Part shown: in pieces, positions 1 to 12,800 of the stretch | How positions within the stretch are numbered: position 1 is the first letter of the stretch | Layout: the number at the start of each line of letters is the position of its first letter | NCBI GenBank assembly: GCA_905331475.1 | Contig: CAJNYU010003187.1 | Coordinates: 62,001-126,000, forward strand | Length of the DNA stretch: 64,000 nucleotides | DNA from: Rotaria socialis | Lineage: Eukaryota; Rotifera; Eurotatoria; Philodinida; Philodinidae | Direction of reading: 5' to 3' | The notes under the pieces: model-generated | Told to the model about the DNA's origin: nothing | The model's database searches: none | What the model saw: the letters and a program-made list of their open reading frames with translations, nothing else | Translations under genes and position numbers: made by a program

Positions 1-824
1 TCAAGTAGTTGAGTAAGAAAGCTGATCGATCGACACAAGAGAAAATGCAAAGAAAAACGTTTTTGATGACGCATAGTACATGAGCTTTCATTGAGTTTTT
101 CTTTCTTTCTAGTTGTTTTTTATTCCTCTATCTATTGTTAAATATTCGGATGTTGCTATGTCGAGTGAATCAATTTGTTCATGCATACTGCTTTTCACAT
201 CGTTTAACAATCATGGTATCCGTATATAGTTGTAAGTTTCATCCTATGTCTCAAGGACAAAAGTAATACTTCGATATTTTCTCATCTTAGATAAGGCAAA
301 AATAAGAAGAAAAAATAGAAAACTTAAAAGAACGAGAACAGCAACAAGACGGATGAGAAAAGGAAAGTATATATTAATATATCTAGATGGAGGAGCACCA
401 TCACCACATGAGAGACGCGAAGAACGAACCAGAGAATGCAATTACTACCTTCTTTTCTTTCTAGCTTTTTTTTTGTGCTGGTGTTTCTTTCTCTTGACTT
501 TCAAATCATACAATAGATGGCAGTAAAGCCTCTTTATTTAAGAACTAAGATCAATTCTATATGACATAATTAATCTATATCGCATATCAATAACATGATT
601 TACCACTGATTTGTTTTAAAAAAGTAATCTGGTGTTCTAAGTTGTTGACAACGCATTGATTTAGTGAACAGCTATGATGAAACATAATACTATTAAATAA
701 TCAACGAATAATATCTGAAATAAGGAAAAGAAAAAACAAACAAGATAAGCACTGCTTTGTTTTCATAAACAAAAATCGGATTAAACTTATTTAGTTTTTT
801 CTTTCAATTAAAAACAAAAATTTA
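1..824. other. Gene-free left edge
   Basis: This is AT-rich sequence downstream of the ELP2 stop. I see no convincing exon. A 65-codon reading frame on the minus strand (244-441) has one hydrophobic stretch but no recognisable family and no supporting splice neighbours, so it is not called. The stretch probably holds the ELP2 3' UTR plus intergenic DNA. Confidence 0.5.
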
Positions 825-3800
825 TCACGATAATGAAATGCTGAAAATACGAACAGTTCCATCATTAGAACAACCAGCTAGTTGATAGGATGATGACGAT
901 GATGATGATGGCCGAAAACATAATTGATTCACAGTTAAATGAAAGCCAAGTCTTGAATAGATAAAACAAAATATTCAAATGTAGTTAATTTTCTATCAAG
1001 TGATAGATTTTTTTTTCTTTGAATTATTGCTATGTTAATCAATAACGACAAGTTAGAAGCGACTTTCTAAAGAACAATTAAATCCCAATAGATGTTTTTA
1101 TGACCTTTTTAATTCTTAGAAAAAACGATCTGATTTATTTGAAGTAACATTCATTTATATGTTCCGTCAATACAACCAAAATGTTTCATGAAAAACTTTT
1201 TGTTCAAAAACACTAATAGCATTCTTTTTATTTATTTTTGTCAGGAAACAAGCATAGTAGACCGATTTTTCTTCGTCGAATAATTGAAAATTCCCGAGAG
1301 AAAAGGTCAGTCTTTGAAAAAGTGAACGAATCGACAATAAATTTGAGAGCGTTTTTTTTTTATCTAGCTGCAGATTTTTTTTAAGTCTAAGAATAACATT
1401 TATCTTTAGTATAATAACTTGTATCTTTGATAGGTTCCAAAGATTTCTTTGTTTCTCATGTATATTTTGTCACAGCAAAGAAATTATCTCAACAACATAA
1501 AACTGCGTAAATATTTTGTTTTGACTGACTTCACATAAAATGATAACAAATAATTTGTTTTCTGAAAATAAAAATCACAGAACAAGCCTGATATATTTTT
1601 AAGTCTATCAGGCATAATTCTAACAAGCAATTTCAATGAGAGCAATAAACAAAGCTATATGATTCCTTATAATAAATAATGATAAACTATTTTTATGTTG
1701 TTTTTTTCCCCATCCACTATGATAGCCTCAAATAAATAACTGTTCAACTTTTCTTATTATAATAACTAACTAAAATCGATTGAATAATAATATATCGATA
1801 AATTAAATGAAACTTAAAAAGCTATGTTTTTAACTAATTTTCATTAAACATAATTCTAATTTTGATTTATTTAATGCTTAATTTTTTCTTACGGTGGTGC
1901 AATTGATGTTATTTGTTGCCAAGATATTTGTTCATTCCAAGTATAGAGAAAAATAGATCCATTATCAAGTCCTGCTACAACAATATACCTAAATTTTGAA
2001 AATTTTGAAAATCACGAAATGACTCAAAACTATTTGTCAAACTTGTCATTCTGTATTAAGTGAGATCCAAATGTAACAGCTGTAACCGAATCATTTAGTT
2101 TTAAATAGTTTTTTTCACAAGGTTGCTCATTATCATTATCACTTTTTTCTTTGACATGCCATACATGGATTTGTTGATCGCGTGCACCCGTTATAAAATA
2201 TTTATCATTGTGCGAGAAACTGCAGGTCCAAATTATACGTTTATGATATGGATTATTACTTGATATTCGTTTATGTAAACGAGCTTGAAAGTCTAACTCG
2301 TAGAAGGTAAAATAAAATACAAGAAAAACTAGAAGCAAAACCTACCTGATTCATCTACGTCAAATAATGACCAAGATCGGTCACGTGATACCGATAATAA
2401 ATATCGACCATCATTCGAAAAAACCATTCGAACAACTGTTAATTGATGTACAACAAGACGAACAACAGGTTTCCAAGTATTTGTATTCCATAATATGATA
2501 GCTGCATCGTTTTGTTGAGTTGCCTAAAAGAAACACAAATTAAATCGACATATTCAAATTATCAGAAGTAGAATTCGTTATTTCTTTTGTTTGTTTTTGT
2601 GTACTCAAAAAATGAGTACACTACTAAAATCGGTCAGTGTGTCCGGCCGGCCGGCTGTCCGTTTATTCGATAACTCTTCACAATTACATTTGATTGAACT
2701 GAAATTTTGTGCACAGAATTGTCTCATCAATATCTAGGTCGAGTTCGAAGATGAGAAGGATGCGTCGAGAAATGGCAGGAGTTATCGAAAAAATTGTATT
2801 TTTTTATCAGACCATCCCTGAGGGGGAGTACAGGGATTTTTCAAAAAAAACTTTTTTTCTCAGAATTATTCAAAACATATATAAATCGACGCAGTTTTTA
2901 ACGATAATTGTGAATCTGATATTAGTTTTGAACTAAATCGTAGCTTTCTAACGAAACATCGCCTGGGAAACGTCTCAAAACGCACAAAAACTGCATCCAG
3001 AAATCAAATTGCCTAGTTTCTCATGATAATTTTGGTCTTCAGACATTCTAGGATGATTCATATGTCCCATGAACTTTTTGCAGTACACATAACTCTCGGA
3101 TGAAATCCGAAGTTTCCACATTTTTTTTTTTATTAAAAATGATATCTCAAATTTTTTGACAATTAACTAAAAGATATGTAAGTTTCGTGCCATCTAAGAA
3201 TCGGCTTAGGTCGACGACAACGAGCAACCGACGCATGATTCAATTATCTTTTTTCATTCATTTCTATTAAAATTTATCATAGAATCTTTTTTAAATAATC
3301 AAATTAAATCAAAACTTAATTCAAAATTTTCAGAAGAAAATTGAAAAAAAACAATTTCAAGATATCTTTTAATTAATCAAGTGCATGCATTCATCTGTTT
3401 GTTAATATGGGATTTGATAACTCATACCGTTAGAGATATTCGTTTTTGTTCTACTATACTTTTATTATTATTTGTACGCATCAAGAGCGACAAAATTTTA
3501 GTGATCTTCTTTATTTTACATAAAAACTCAATTCAGTAGCATAATGAAATATGGAACTTTTTTTATTTAGTTACAGATGCATTCTTCGATGTTTTATTCA
3601 GATTACGAGACTAAATCATCTTTTGCAATAAAACGAATCAGAGAAGTTATTTTGATGATCAACATGAAAACTGCAATGGTCAATCTAAATCAAATTAATC
3701 TTAGATGAAAAAGAGTACTGTTAGCTCCGTAAAAAGGCATAGCGTTCATCATTTCATCGATACTTCCTATGAGTTCAGTAGTAATTTTCCTACATATTTT

Positions 3801-6800
3801 TTCATCATCTCCAGTTAAATCTAATTTCACATCGTATTATTGTGTTTCTTCGTTGTATTTAGTTGAATCCTTCTCTTATCATTTCTTTCAACCTCTTGAT
3901 CTATGAATGGAATTCACAATTTGTAAATGATATATTATACAGTAATACATCATTGAAATTGAAGTTTCGTTGCTTGACAAAACACCTAGTTATATCGATA
4001 GAAACTGGTATTCTCTTTCGATTTCCAATGAAAAGCATAACTAATCTCTGATTTGTTTTCAAAATCATAGTCAGAGTAAATGAACAATAGCTATCTACAC
4101 CTAAATTCAACTATTTTTAGCTTTCTTGAATACAGTTACCTGTATAACAAAAGAATTGTCAAATTATTTAAAAAAAATAAAAATAAAAGGCTCTCTTCAT
4201 AACCTCTCCATATCTCAGTAAATAACTTACTTTACACGATGAAGCAACGATTGACCCGGACGGATTTGATGCTACAGCAATGATTTCATAACCATGTCCA
4301 TAAAGCTTTTGGATTTCAGGCCAAAGTGTATTTTGTAAAAGATGTTCTTCAAGTGGTGGCTCTTCAATAAAACGAATATTCTAGTTTTTAATGAAATGTT
4401 TTCCTTTTTCTTGTCACTCACCACTCAAAATAGTTGCTTTAAAAAATCCTTCCTTATATAATGCATCAACAGTCATTGGATTTTCTTCGTTGACTATTGT
4501 TGTTGTTTGATTTTCATCACTATCAAATATTGCTTTATTTGATAAACCTAATGCTGGTATATTAGCACCTTCAGGTAAAGATTGTGCTCTCTATGTAATG
4601 ATCAAAACATATATTCATTCAAAACAAAGAGATAAGTAGATATTCTTACGGCAATATCTTCATCAACATTAATTTTTGTTATGCGAGAAAAATTTTCAAG
4701 AAAATTTTTTGGTGCATCAAATACACGCAAAATTTTTTCATCAGCACCGGATACAAAACGTTGTTGATTTGAACCAATAAATGCTAAACATTTCATCTCA
4801 TAGCCATGAATTTGTGGTCGACCAATTTCATGCCATGAAATGATCTAAAAACAAAACTTTTCACATAAAAATAGAGAAGAAGAAAAAACGTCATTTACTT
4901 CATCTCGTTTCCACTCAGCATGTAGACGTGTTGTTTGATCTGTTGATACACTTAGTAAGTAGCGACCGCTGTGTTTATCCCAACAACAATCTTCAACTGT
5001 ATTAAAATGTCCACTATTAATTACTTGTGGAACTAAATTAATTCTATCATCAATCTACACGACCAAAAGAAAAAAACAACATCCTAGTACACACAAGAAA
5101 CTAAGCATTGCTTTACTTCTTCAATTTTCCATAAATGTAAAGCACCTTCATAACCATGACCAAGTATATATGAACCACATGGACTAAATGTACAGCCATA
5201 AAAGCCAAGTGTATTACCTCCTACTTCACCAACACGAGCCTAGTAGAATTAGTATAAAAGGAAAGAGGAGTTCTCTGTTGCTGGTAGAGAAAAAAGAAGC
5301 TATAATTTTACCTTATCGATATACATTTTTTGATTATCATCAAAAGTCCATAAAACCATTGATTTATCCATTGATGCTGATAAGATTGTTGTTGCTGCTT
5401 TTTTCAAATCTGCAATATTACGACAAAATGTTCTAATGAATTTTTAGTTAAAGCAATCTACCTGTGTTGGGATACCAACAAAGACCATAAATAGCTTCTT
5501 CATGTCCTAGTAAAATTGAATAAAGTTCAACATTAATATTAATTGAAGATTCATCTACATATTATAAATAAAAGAAAAAATAATTATTTATTAATCGATT
5601 TTTATGAAATCATTTTCTTATACCAGAATTTTTTAGAGCGAATGAACTTCGTTTTAACTTTAATATTGTCTCATCAACATTTGTTTGATTATTATTTTCA
5701 TCAAATGACAATTGCCAAATACGAATATAATTATCTTGAGAACAAGTTGCAACAAACCATTGTAACGGTGCTGAAAATAATTTCATCACAAAAGATAGTA
5801 GATAATAAAAAGAAACAGAAATTTTTTGATTACTTAATTTTTGAATTGCTATTGAACGTATCCAGTCTTCATGTCCACTTAATACAAAAACTTGTTCAAT
5901 CTGTATCGATAAATGAAATAAATAAAGTTTAAAGAGTATTTTCGTAAAATGTATTTCAACTCACTAACCACGCTGTTTGATACTTGATATATATTAACTG
6001 TATTTTTATCGGTTGCAACAAACAATAAGGATACTGAAATAAAATAAATGTTTCTGATTAACTTTTTTGTTTTATAGAAAAAAAAGGAAAGTAAATTCAC
6101 CATTTTTATGATTATCTAATGGAACGAATTCCAGTGTAATAGCAAAACCATTTTGAAGATCAAGTGTATGAATTAAAGTAGCTAGAAGAAACAACCAAAA
6201 AATATAGTTTTCAATTTCATATATATTTTCATACCTATTGTATCAACAATACACCAAACTTTTACTGTGGAATCTGCAGAACCACTAGCTACATAGATAT
6301 TATCATTAGAAGATTGCTGATATCCAATAAGAGTTGTCACACTATTCTGATGTCCAACAAGTGAAATACATATTCTATACTATTGTAGAAAAACAAAATT
6401 ACGAGTTCTTTTATTTTCCATACAGATAACAAACTATCAAACGTACATCGTCGTCTATTCCTTTCCATAAGCAGATTGTTTTATCAACAGATGCACTGAG
6501 AAAATAATAAAAATCACTAATGGAATCTAAACAACAAGAAATAATTGTGTTCTAAAAAATTAGTTATTAATTTTCATATGAAAGAAACAAACTTCGTTGC
6601 TCTTGTCGAATCCATTTCACACAATTTACTCGTGCTTGATGACCAGAAAATGTTTTACGTATTGAAAATGGTGCAGTCTATGGCGAGAAAAAAGATATTA
6701 TTTTTCAAAATAAGATTACAATTATATATTTCTATCATACATCCGAACACAGAGCTACACTATTTGTTACAGCATAAATAAGTCGTGGTCCATTCTGCCA

Positions 6801-6881
6801 ATCTAGTGAATGTGGACAACAGTTACATGCTGCACTGATATAATCAATGTCGATTTTGATATTAGTAGAAATATTAGCCAT
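825..6881 (-). CDS. ELP2: Elongator complex protein 2 (WD40 scaffold), multi-exon
   Basis: ELP2 is the double beta-propeller WD40 scaffold of the Elongator core (Elp1-2-3), which modifies wobble uridines of tRNAs. Reading the minus strand, exons give family-specific blocks: [18 protein letters not shown] (about 4795-4690), [13 protein letters not shown] (about 4320-4270), [11 protein letters not shown] and [12 protein letters not shown] (2.5-2.35 kb), and [20 protein letters not shown] (about 2245-2190). These match the C-terminal half of animal ELP2 in order. The start is the ATG at 6881 ([13 protein letters not shown]), close to the first WD repeat. Most introns are about 50-60 bases, but one is 1.7 kb (2524-4230) and the last is about 0.94 kb (952-1892). 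The final exon (825-951) supplies [12 protein letters not shown] and [14 protein letters not shown], the expected last blade. The intron phases match (CC plus A gives Pro). The intact frame and conserved order suggest a functional gene. Confidence 0.9.
2524..4230. other. Unusually long ELP2 intron with a GC-rich insert-like segment
   Basis: The intron lies between the codons for VASSCK and for ATQQNDAAI, with a GTAAGT donor and a TTTTAG acceptor. It is about 1.7 kb, whereas neighbouring introns are about 50-60 bases. Near the acceptor side (2599-2621) there is a perfect 9-base inverted repeat around a five-A loop, with arms GTGTACTCA and TGAGTACAC. A GC-rich run built on CCGG and GGCC units follows at about 2641-2660. 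These signs suggest an old insertion, but I found no coding remnant or clear terminal repeats that would identify it. Confidence 0.45.
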
Positions 6882-8252
6882 AGATATCTACAACAAAGTT
6901 GACTAGCATATATATAACAAAATATGAGCAATTTATGTCAATAATTTGATGTCTATTTGGTTGATCTACAAGTTTATACGAATGACTCATCCATCATTTC
7001 TTAGACGAATCCATTAATACTTTTCTTAAGAGCATTTTTTTCAGTATAGGGTCAATCAAAAAAATTATTTCGTAGAAAAATCGGCTATATTTCAAAACAG
7101 GGTTTTATTATATTTTAGTTTTGACCATTTCTAGTTTCCATTATAGTTTGTTGGTGGCATAAGTAGTGTCATCTATACAAGACATGTTCAAATCTGAAAA
7201 TAAGATTTTATCATTATAGCCTATTTTAAAATGAAATGAAATACGAGGCTTGAGAAATCGATAACTATAATCTTAATTGAAAAAGATATGCATATAATAA
7301 TGAAAAAGGAATAAGAAGACAAAATAAAGTGGAAATAAGTAAACTATCAATACTGCGTGCCATTATTTCACAAGTAAAGTTGTTGAAATGATAGAAGTTG
7401 GTGAGATTGACTACACAGATCTTTCTTTTATGAGATCGAATAAAAAATAATCAGAAAATGAATTAAAATCGGTTATTCAAGGCAAATATCTATCAATTTG
7501 TTCCTGTGCGCTGCACGATGTTTTAATCAAGTTTTGTCAATCATAGGAACGATCATGTAGGAAATAAATCAATGCATATCGGAGATTCAAATAAGTAGGT
7601 CATTGAATTTATTTGTCATGATTTAAAGTCAAAAACTTCCGAACAATAGCCTATGAGAATATTGTTCATCACTGATATATTTATCTAGATAGATTGTCGT
7701 TTTTAAAAATAAGTTAAACAAAGATTTTGATTAAAACCGATTATTATTGAATCGAAAATTTATGATGACTAGAAATAATCTAAAAGCTAAATATTTTATT
7801 GATGTTTCTAATTAATAGCAATTAGAATGATTTAGAAATAAGATATTTTTTATAATCGAGATTAATAATAATCATGGATCGGGTTTGATTTTCTTTGTGA
7901 TCGGTTTCTAGTCGATTACATAGCTGTAATTTTTAAGCGTCCTGTTTTATAGATTGTGACTTCATTTTTGTCTCATTTTTTTCAACTGAATGCTTGCTAT
8001 TGTTTTACATAGATGGTTTATTGATTCTATGATTTACACTGTTTCTGAAACTATGCCAATCTTATGTAGCCATCATTAGACTTTTTAAGATAATGAATGA
8101 ATTGTGATATAGCTTGATCAGTGTTTCGGCTGTCTTGTTTAAGAAAAAGAGTTCAAATAGAAACAAAAAAGAAATGAATGCAATGTGATTGTTATAATCA
8201 ATTTGACATTTCACAAGCTAAATAATTTAGTCTTATATTAGTGTATTGTGAT
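6882..8252. other. Intergenic spacer between PSMG2 3' end and ELP2 start
   Basis: About 1.4 kb of AT-rich DNA with no coding exon that I can support. The side nearest 6881 should hold the ELP2 promoter and 5' UTR. The side nearest 8252 should hold the PSMG2 3' UTR. I recognise no repeats or RNA genes. Confidence 0.5.
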
Positions 8253-9287
8253 TCAATAAATTGGTGGTACAGTTTGTGTTTCTATCCAAGCTCGTTGAGA
8301 TGTTGGCATTTGCCATTGTTCAACCTATTCAAATTATATAAACAATATGAATTAATATGGATTATTCACTTGAACTTACTTGACACCATTTTTTCCATTG
8401 ATTTAATCGAATTAATAATTCGTTAGCATGTTGGACTTCTTGTCCAATATCAGTAAACATAAGTAGAATAGTGGTTGGTATTTGTGATTGTTGCCTACAT
8501 AGAAAATAAACTGGGAAAAATCTTTTAATTGAGTAGAATTTCAATCTACGTCGTATAAAATAATCGATTAGCAATGCCACCACCAGCAATATAGTATCGA
8601 TCACGATCTCTTACAATTTTATGATGATGTTTATCTTGACGTTCTTCTAGTACAATCCAATTCAGGTTATTTGAATCAAGTGTTGTTGATAGATATCGAA
8701 ATTGTTCTCTAACAAATATAACTTTTGTTTTTCGTCTAGCATTGTGAAAAAACATTCATACCCTGTTAATTGAACATCATTGCGTTCGACTGCATTAAAT
8801 GCAGTTAAAACAATTATTTCTTTTAATTGTTCATTTTTAAAAAATGTCAAAAGTTCATCAACAAATTCTTGTCGTTTACCCGATACAATATTACCACGTT
8901 GTTGAATAACAAGTATTTTTAAATTTGGTTCTTCATAAACTATCATTGATTTTGAAAAAAAGTATTTAGTTTTTAGTATTTTACATCACAAAATTTTCAT
9001 ATTACCTTCAATACCAAATGCCAAATTTTCTCTATTCGTATTTTCGTATGGATCATAAGCAATCACCGGTTCTACACATGTCCAATTAAGTATACGCACA
9101 CTTTTCATATTTAAAGTATTAATTAAAGTATCTACCGCCAACTGTCCAACATGGCAATGACAAATAGATGGCTAAAAGATAAATCATAATTTCAAAAAAC
9201 AAAAGTTGATAAGGTAACCAAAAATCATCCTATTCTTACTAGAACTAATGTATATCCATTCCAATTTAGTTTTTCTGTTCCAGTCAT
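8253..9287 (-). CDS. PSMG2: Proteasome assembly chaperone 2
   Basis: PSMG2 (PAC2) pairs with PSMG1 to build the 20S proteasome alpha ring. The minus strand reads MTGTEKLNWNGYTLVL in exon 1 (9240-9287). It continues with HCHVGQLAVDTLINTLNM, which matches the family hallmark VGQLA.DLIISTLNM. Next come EPVIAYDPYENTN, LVIQQRGNIVSGKRQEF, VERNDVQLTGYE and AGGGIANRLF, and the protein ends VPPIY, resembling the PPALF end of vertebrate PSMG2. Introns are short and in phase (for example GTT CTA then GTAAGA after exon 1). Total length is about that of the family (roughly 260-290 residues). The gene lies 283 bases downstream of the PIEZO stop on the same strand. Similarity is moderate but continues over the whole length, so the call is firm. 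Confidence 0.85.
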
Positions 9288-9569
9288 TTTTAAGTCTGAA
9301 AAGCAGATGCAGTTGAATAATTTTTAAAAAAAGCATAAAATTTGTTGAAAATTTTATTTTAAAGAAAATAAAAAATAGACCATAAATTGGTTCATACTCG
9401 TAGAACTATGTTATATGATTGCAAGCGTATCGTTTAAGGAAATACTGAATATCTTAAATAGGGAACACTAAATAATGATAATAATAATACAAGCAATAAC
9501 TATCAAACAGTATATTCGTATGATAGATCACAAGAAATAAAAACAATATCTATCTGAGGAATGGACATT

Positions 9570-9819
9570 TTAGTCTATTTTGGGTTTTGTAAATTGTATA
9601 AGCGTTTCTGGTGAACGAAACAAGAAAATAATTTTAGCGAAAATTTGTTCTTCAATACGTAAAATATTATGTTCTCGAACCAAATAAATATCACGTAAAA
9701 GATGCCAAAAGCGATCAACATTTGGTAATTCGTTAAACATAATTGTTTGGCTTGTTTGCAAGATTGTACGTAACAATCGTGCAACAACAATCACAAATGT
9801 TGTATAGAGACCAATAATC
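9570..9819 (-). other. PIEZO: PIEZO alternative terminal exon B (distal)
   Basis: This is a second, diverged copy of the same terminal exon. It begins after an AATAG acceptor with G-ATT, in the same phase as exon A (T-ATT), so the same upstream donor gives RYG-IIGLYTTFVIVVARLL. It encodes 82 residues, including TIMFNELPNVDRFW, RDIYLVREHN and IIFLFRSPETLIQFTKPK, and stops at 9570. It keeps the SPET segment but has Asn in place of the first Glu of EELP. The intron from the shared donor would be 695 bases and would skip exon A completely. Only one of A or B can end a given mRNA because each has its own stop. Confidence 0.88.
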
Positions 9820-12800
9820 CTATTTAAAAATAGAAGAATTATTCGGATTAGCACAAGAAATTTATTATTACATCAATCTTAGTAAAGTTACGGAATAAAT
9901 GAAAATGTTTACAGCTCGAAAAACATAACGAAAAACAATAGATCACTGATATCTGAACAGAAAAAAAACAAAAAAAAATGACTACTGCGTATTTGTTGTC
10001 TCTCGTGTCCAATAGAGTAACACTTGCGGATTACGATAAATATAAATTAAACGATCAAAAAAGTCAGCTTCAATTTCATGTTCCCGAACAGTTCGTAATA
10101 AATAAATATCGGTTAAAAAATACCACAGTGCATCAACTTGTGGTAATTCATCAAACATAATTGTCTTCGTTGTACCAAATAATTGACCACGAAGAAAAGA
10201 TGCAAACACAGAAACAATTGAAATGTAGATACCAACAATACTACAGAGGATTTACATGTGAGAATCTTTTCAAATATTTCAAAAGGGTTAACAATTAGAA
10301 CAACAAAGTTGTCCAACTAGTAAGAAGAAGAAGAAGAAGAACAAACTACTATAGATATTATACTAAAGAGAAAAATCAGCAAAGAAGTCCTTCATATCAA
10401 AAAAAAAGAAAACAAAAAAAAACAATTAATAGAGCATGCGGTGAACATGAATGTGTTAGTTCCATATCGAGCAAAGCTATCAAAAACAACAACAATAACT
10501 ATTGAAAAACTTACCCATAACGAGTTAGAAATGAAATATTAGCTGGTGAAATTTTATCATTAAAAAAAATCATGGTCATATAATTTCGACTGGGAAGCAG
10601 TGAACCTTTGAAAAAATGTTAAATAAATGAAATAGTTCCTTAATACAAATTTTTGAATGAGTCTTTAATATTTTATTTCTAATTGCTGATAGATTTTATC
10701 TTTCTACATGAAAATTTTACAAACAACTATCATAATTCTGTTCTGATTTTTTTTCCAGCGAACGCAATTGTCGTGAAACTCCCTGAATTTCTATATATAT
10801 ATATATATTACCTGTTGATCCAGTTGATAGAAAAAAAAGATCCATCTAACAGACTCTTTAAGCTAGTAGGACCTCAGGAAAGCATTGTATTTTTTAAAAG
10901 TTAATGGTAAATTATCAATTAGTAAAAACTATTTCCATTTTCAACGTACATGATGCATTAAATCCATTTGCCCTTCGATTTTCAGACATTTCCCACCAAG
11001 CGCTTGTACTATTCGGTATTGATCTTGTCTGATAAACGCTCATAGTTATATTAGCATAATAGTCCCATAGAAAAACTAGATCAAATCAAATATCAATACA
11101 GAAAACATAATTTCTTTATGAATGAAAATACTTTTTTCAAATGCTTTAATGGAATCTGGTTTTGCTTTTGGTTTCACATGTAAAAATCGTGGCATTAACT
11201 GTACAATTGTAAATTCTCTGGACAAGAAAAAATACAAATATTGATCAAACTGCAAAGAAACTAAACCATGAAGTAAAACAAAAGTTTACCTTGTTCGTGT
11301 ATCAAGAGTTCCATTAAGTATGTCAATCAATGCGTTTCGAGTTTGTCGATCATCTATTGCAATATTAGTTGTTTTTTCACCTGACACAACTGCAGCAATA
11401 TCTTCTGAATCATCTTGATTTGGTGGATTACGTGTTATTGTGTATGAAAATCGTACAGGCACTGGTGTAGAATTTGATTTTAAACTATTTATGACAATAT
11501 CTCGTATTGGCTGACTTATTTCCCATAGATCGACACTTGTTGAAAATAAATTTACACAATGAATATCATTCGAATTGTAATCACGTAGAAATGCATAAGC
11601 TGTGTCCTAAATACATTTAAAAAGCAAAATTTCTAAAAATTTTAAATGTCAAAGACGATTTACTTCAATAGCTGGTGCAATCTTTGGTAAGTAAAGTGCC
11701 GCACGAAAGCTGTTATAATCAGCATTTGTAAATGAAGTTATGTCCCTATCTTGTGCCGTCATTTTATAAATTGGCTGTAAAGAACAAGAACTTAAAATGA
11801 CAAAAACCAAAATACTTGTAATGTTTTTTCTTACCAAATAACCACCTAATTTTATTTCAACACTAACTTCTGTTGGTGGATTGGGTTCATAAAATGATGA
11901 AGTAAATGAAAAAAACAATAATGGAAACCATATCAATAGAATTAATAAAGCTAACAATGAACCACCGATTCCATATTTTGATACTTTTGTCCGAGGTACA
12001 CCACGCTTGGTTGGATATTTCTTGCAAAAAGGAAAAAAAAAGGAAAAAAATTTTATTCAATATTTTCTCATCTAGTTTTACTTCTTCTGCCCATCTTCCA
12101 CACTTAAGTAAGTAAACATTTGAATAAATATCTTCTAATTGTAACCAACTTGTTAAGTCAAGTGCTGTATCCGTAAATATCCAATCCATAATTGTACGTA
12201 ATTCAAGTAAAAACGGTATAAATAAGTAACTGAAAACATTCTTATTATGAATATTTTAGCAAAAAATTTATAGAATAAAATTCTTACATTCGATAGAGTA
12301 CTTGATTTACATAATTAAAACGTTTCATAAGAAAATTTCCTGCAATACGCTTTGGATAACCTAGTCGTACCTGTACTGATGAATAACCGAAATAAACACA
12401 TTTGAATAGATACCAAAATTGTGCCGCTACGTTTTCACGAAATTTTCTTTAAAAAAATTGTTTTCAACAATGAAAAAAAAAACAATTTGGATTATTTCAT
12501 ACATTCGAGTTATTCCAGGTAAAACCAAAAATAACCAAACATGTACGGCTATGACTTGAAATAGTTGAAAGAACAATTTGCCGCGTACATTTCGACGTAA
12601 ATAAAGTGCACGATCAATTATAATTAATACAAATTGAATTAATAATATAACAAGGAAAGCCACAGGAACCTTAAATATATTTACTCATGAAAAAACAAAC
12701 GATTCACTAAACAAAGGGTTTTTACTTTATTTTCTTTTATTGTTTGTACTACATTTCCACCACTTTGTTCCTAGGAATAAAAAAAAATTAAGTTTAAATA

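Noticed and set aside
244..441. 65-codon frame on the minus strand with one hydrophobic stretch
   Set aside because: No family, no splice partners, and the hydrophobicity is expected from T-rich DNA.
5543..5932. 129-codon open frame on the plus strand
   Set aside because: It lies antisense to ELP2 exons and introns, and its sequence is explained as the reverse of WD40 coding DNA.
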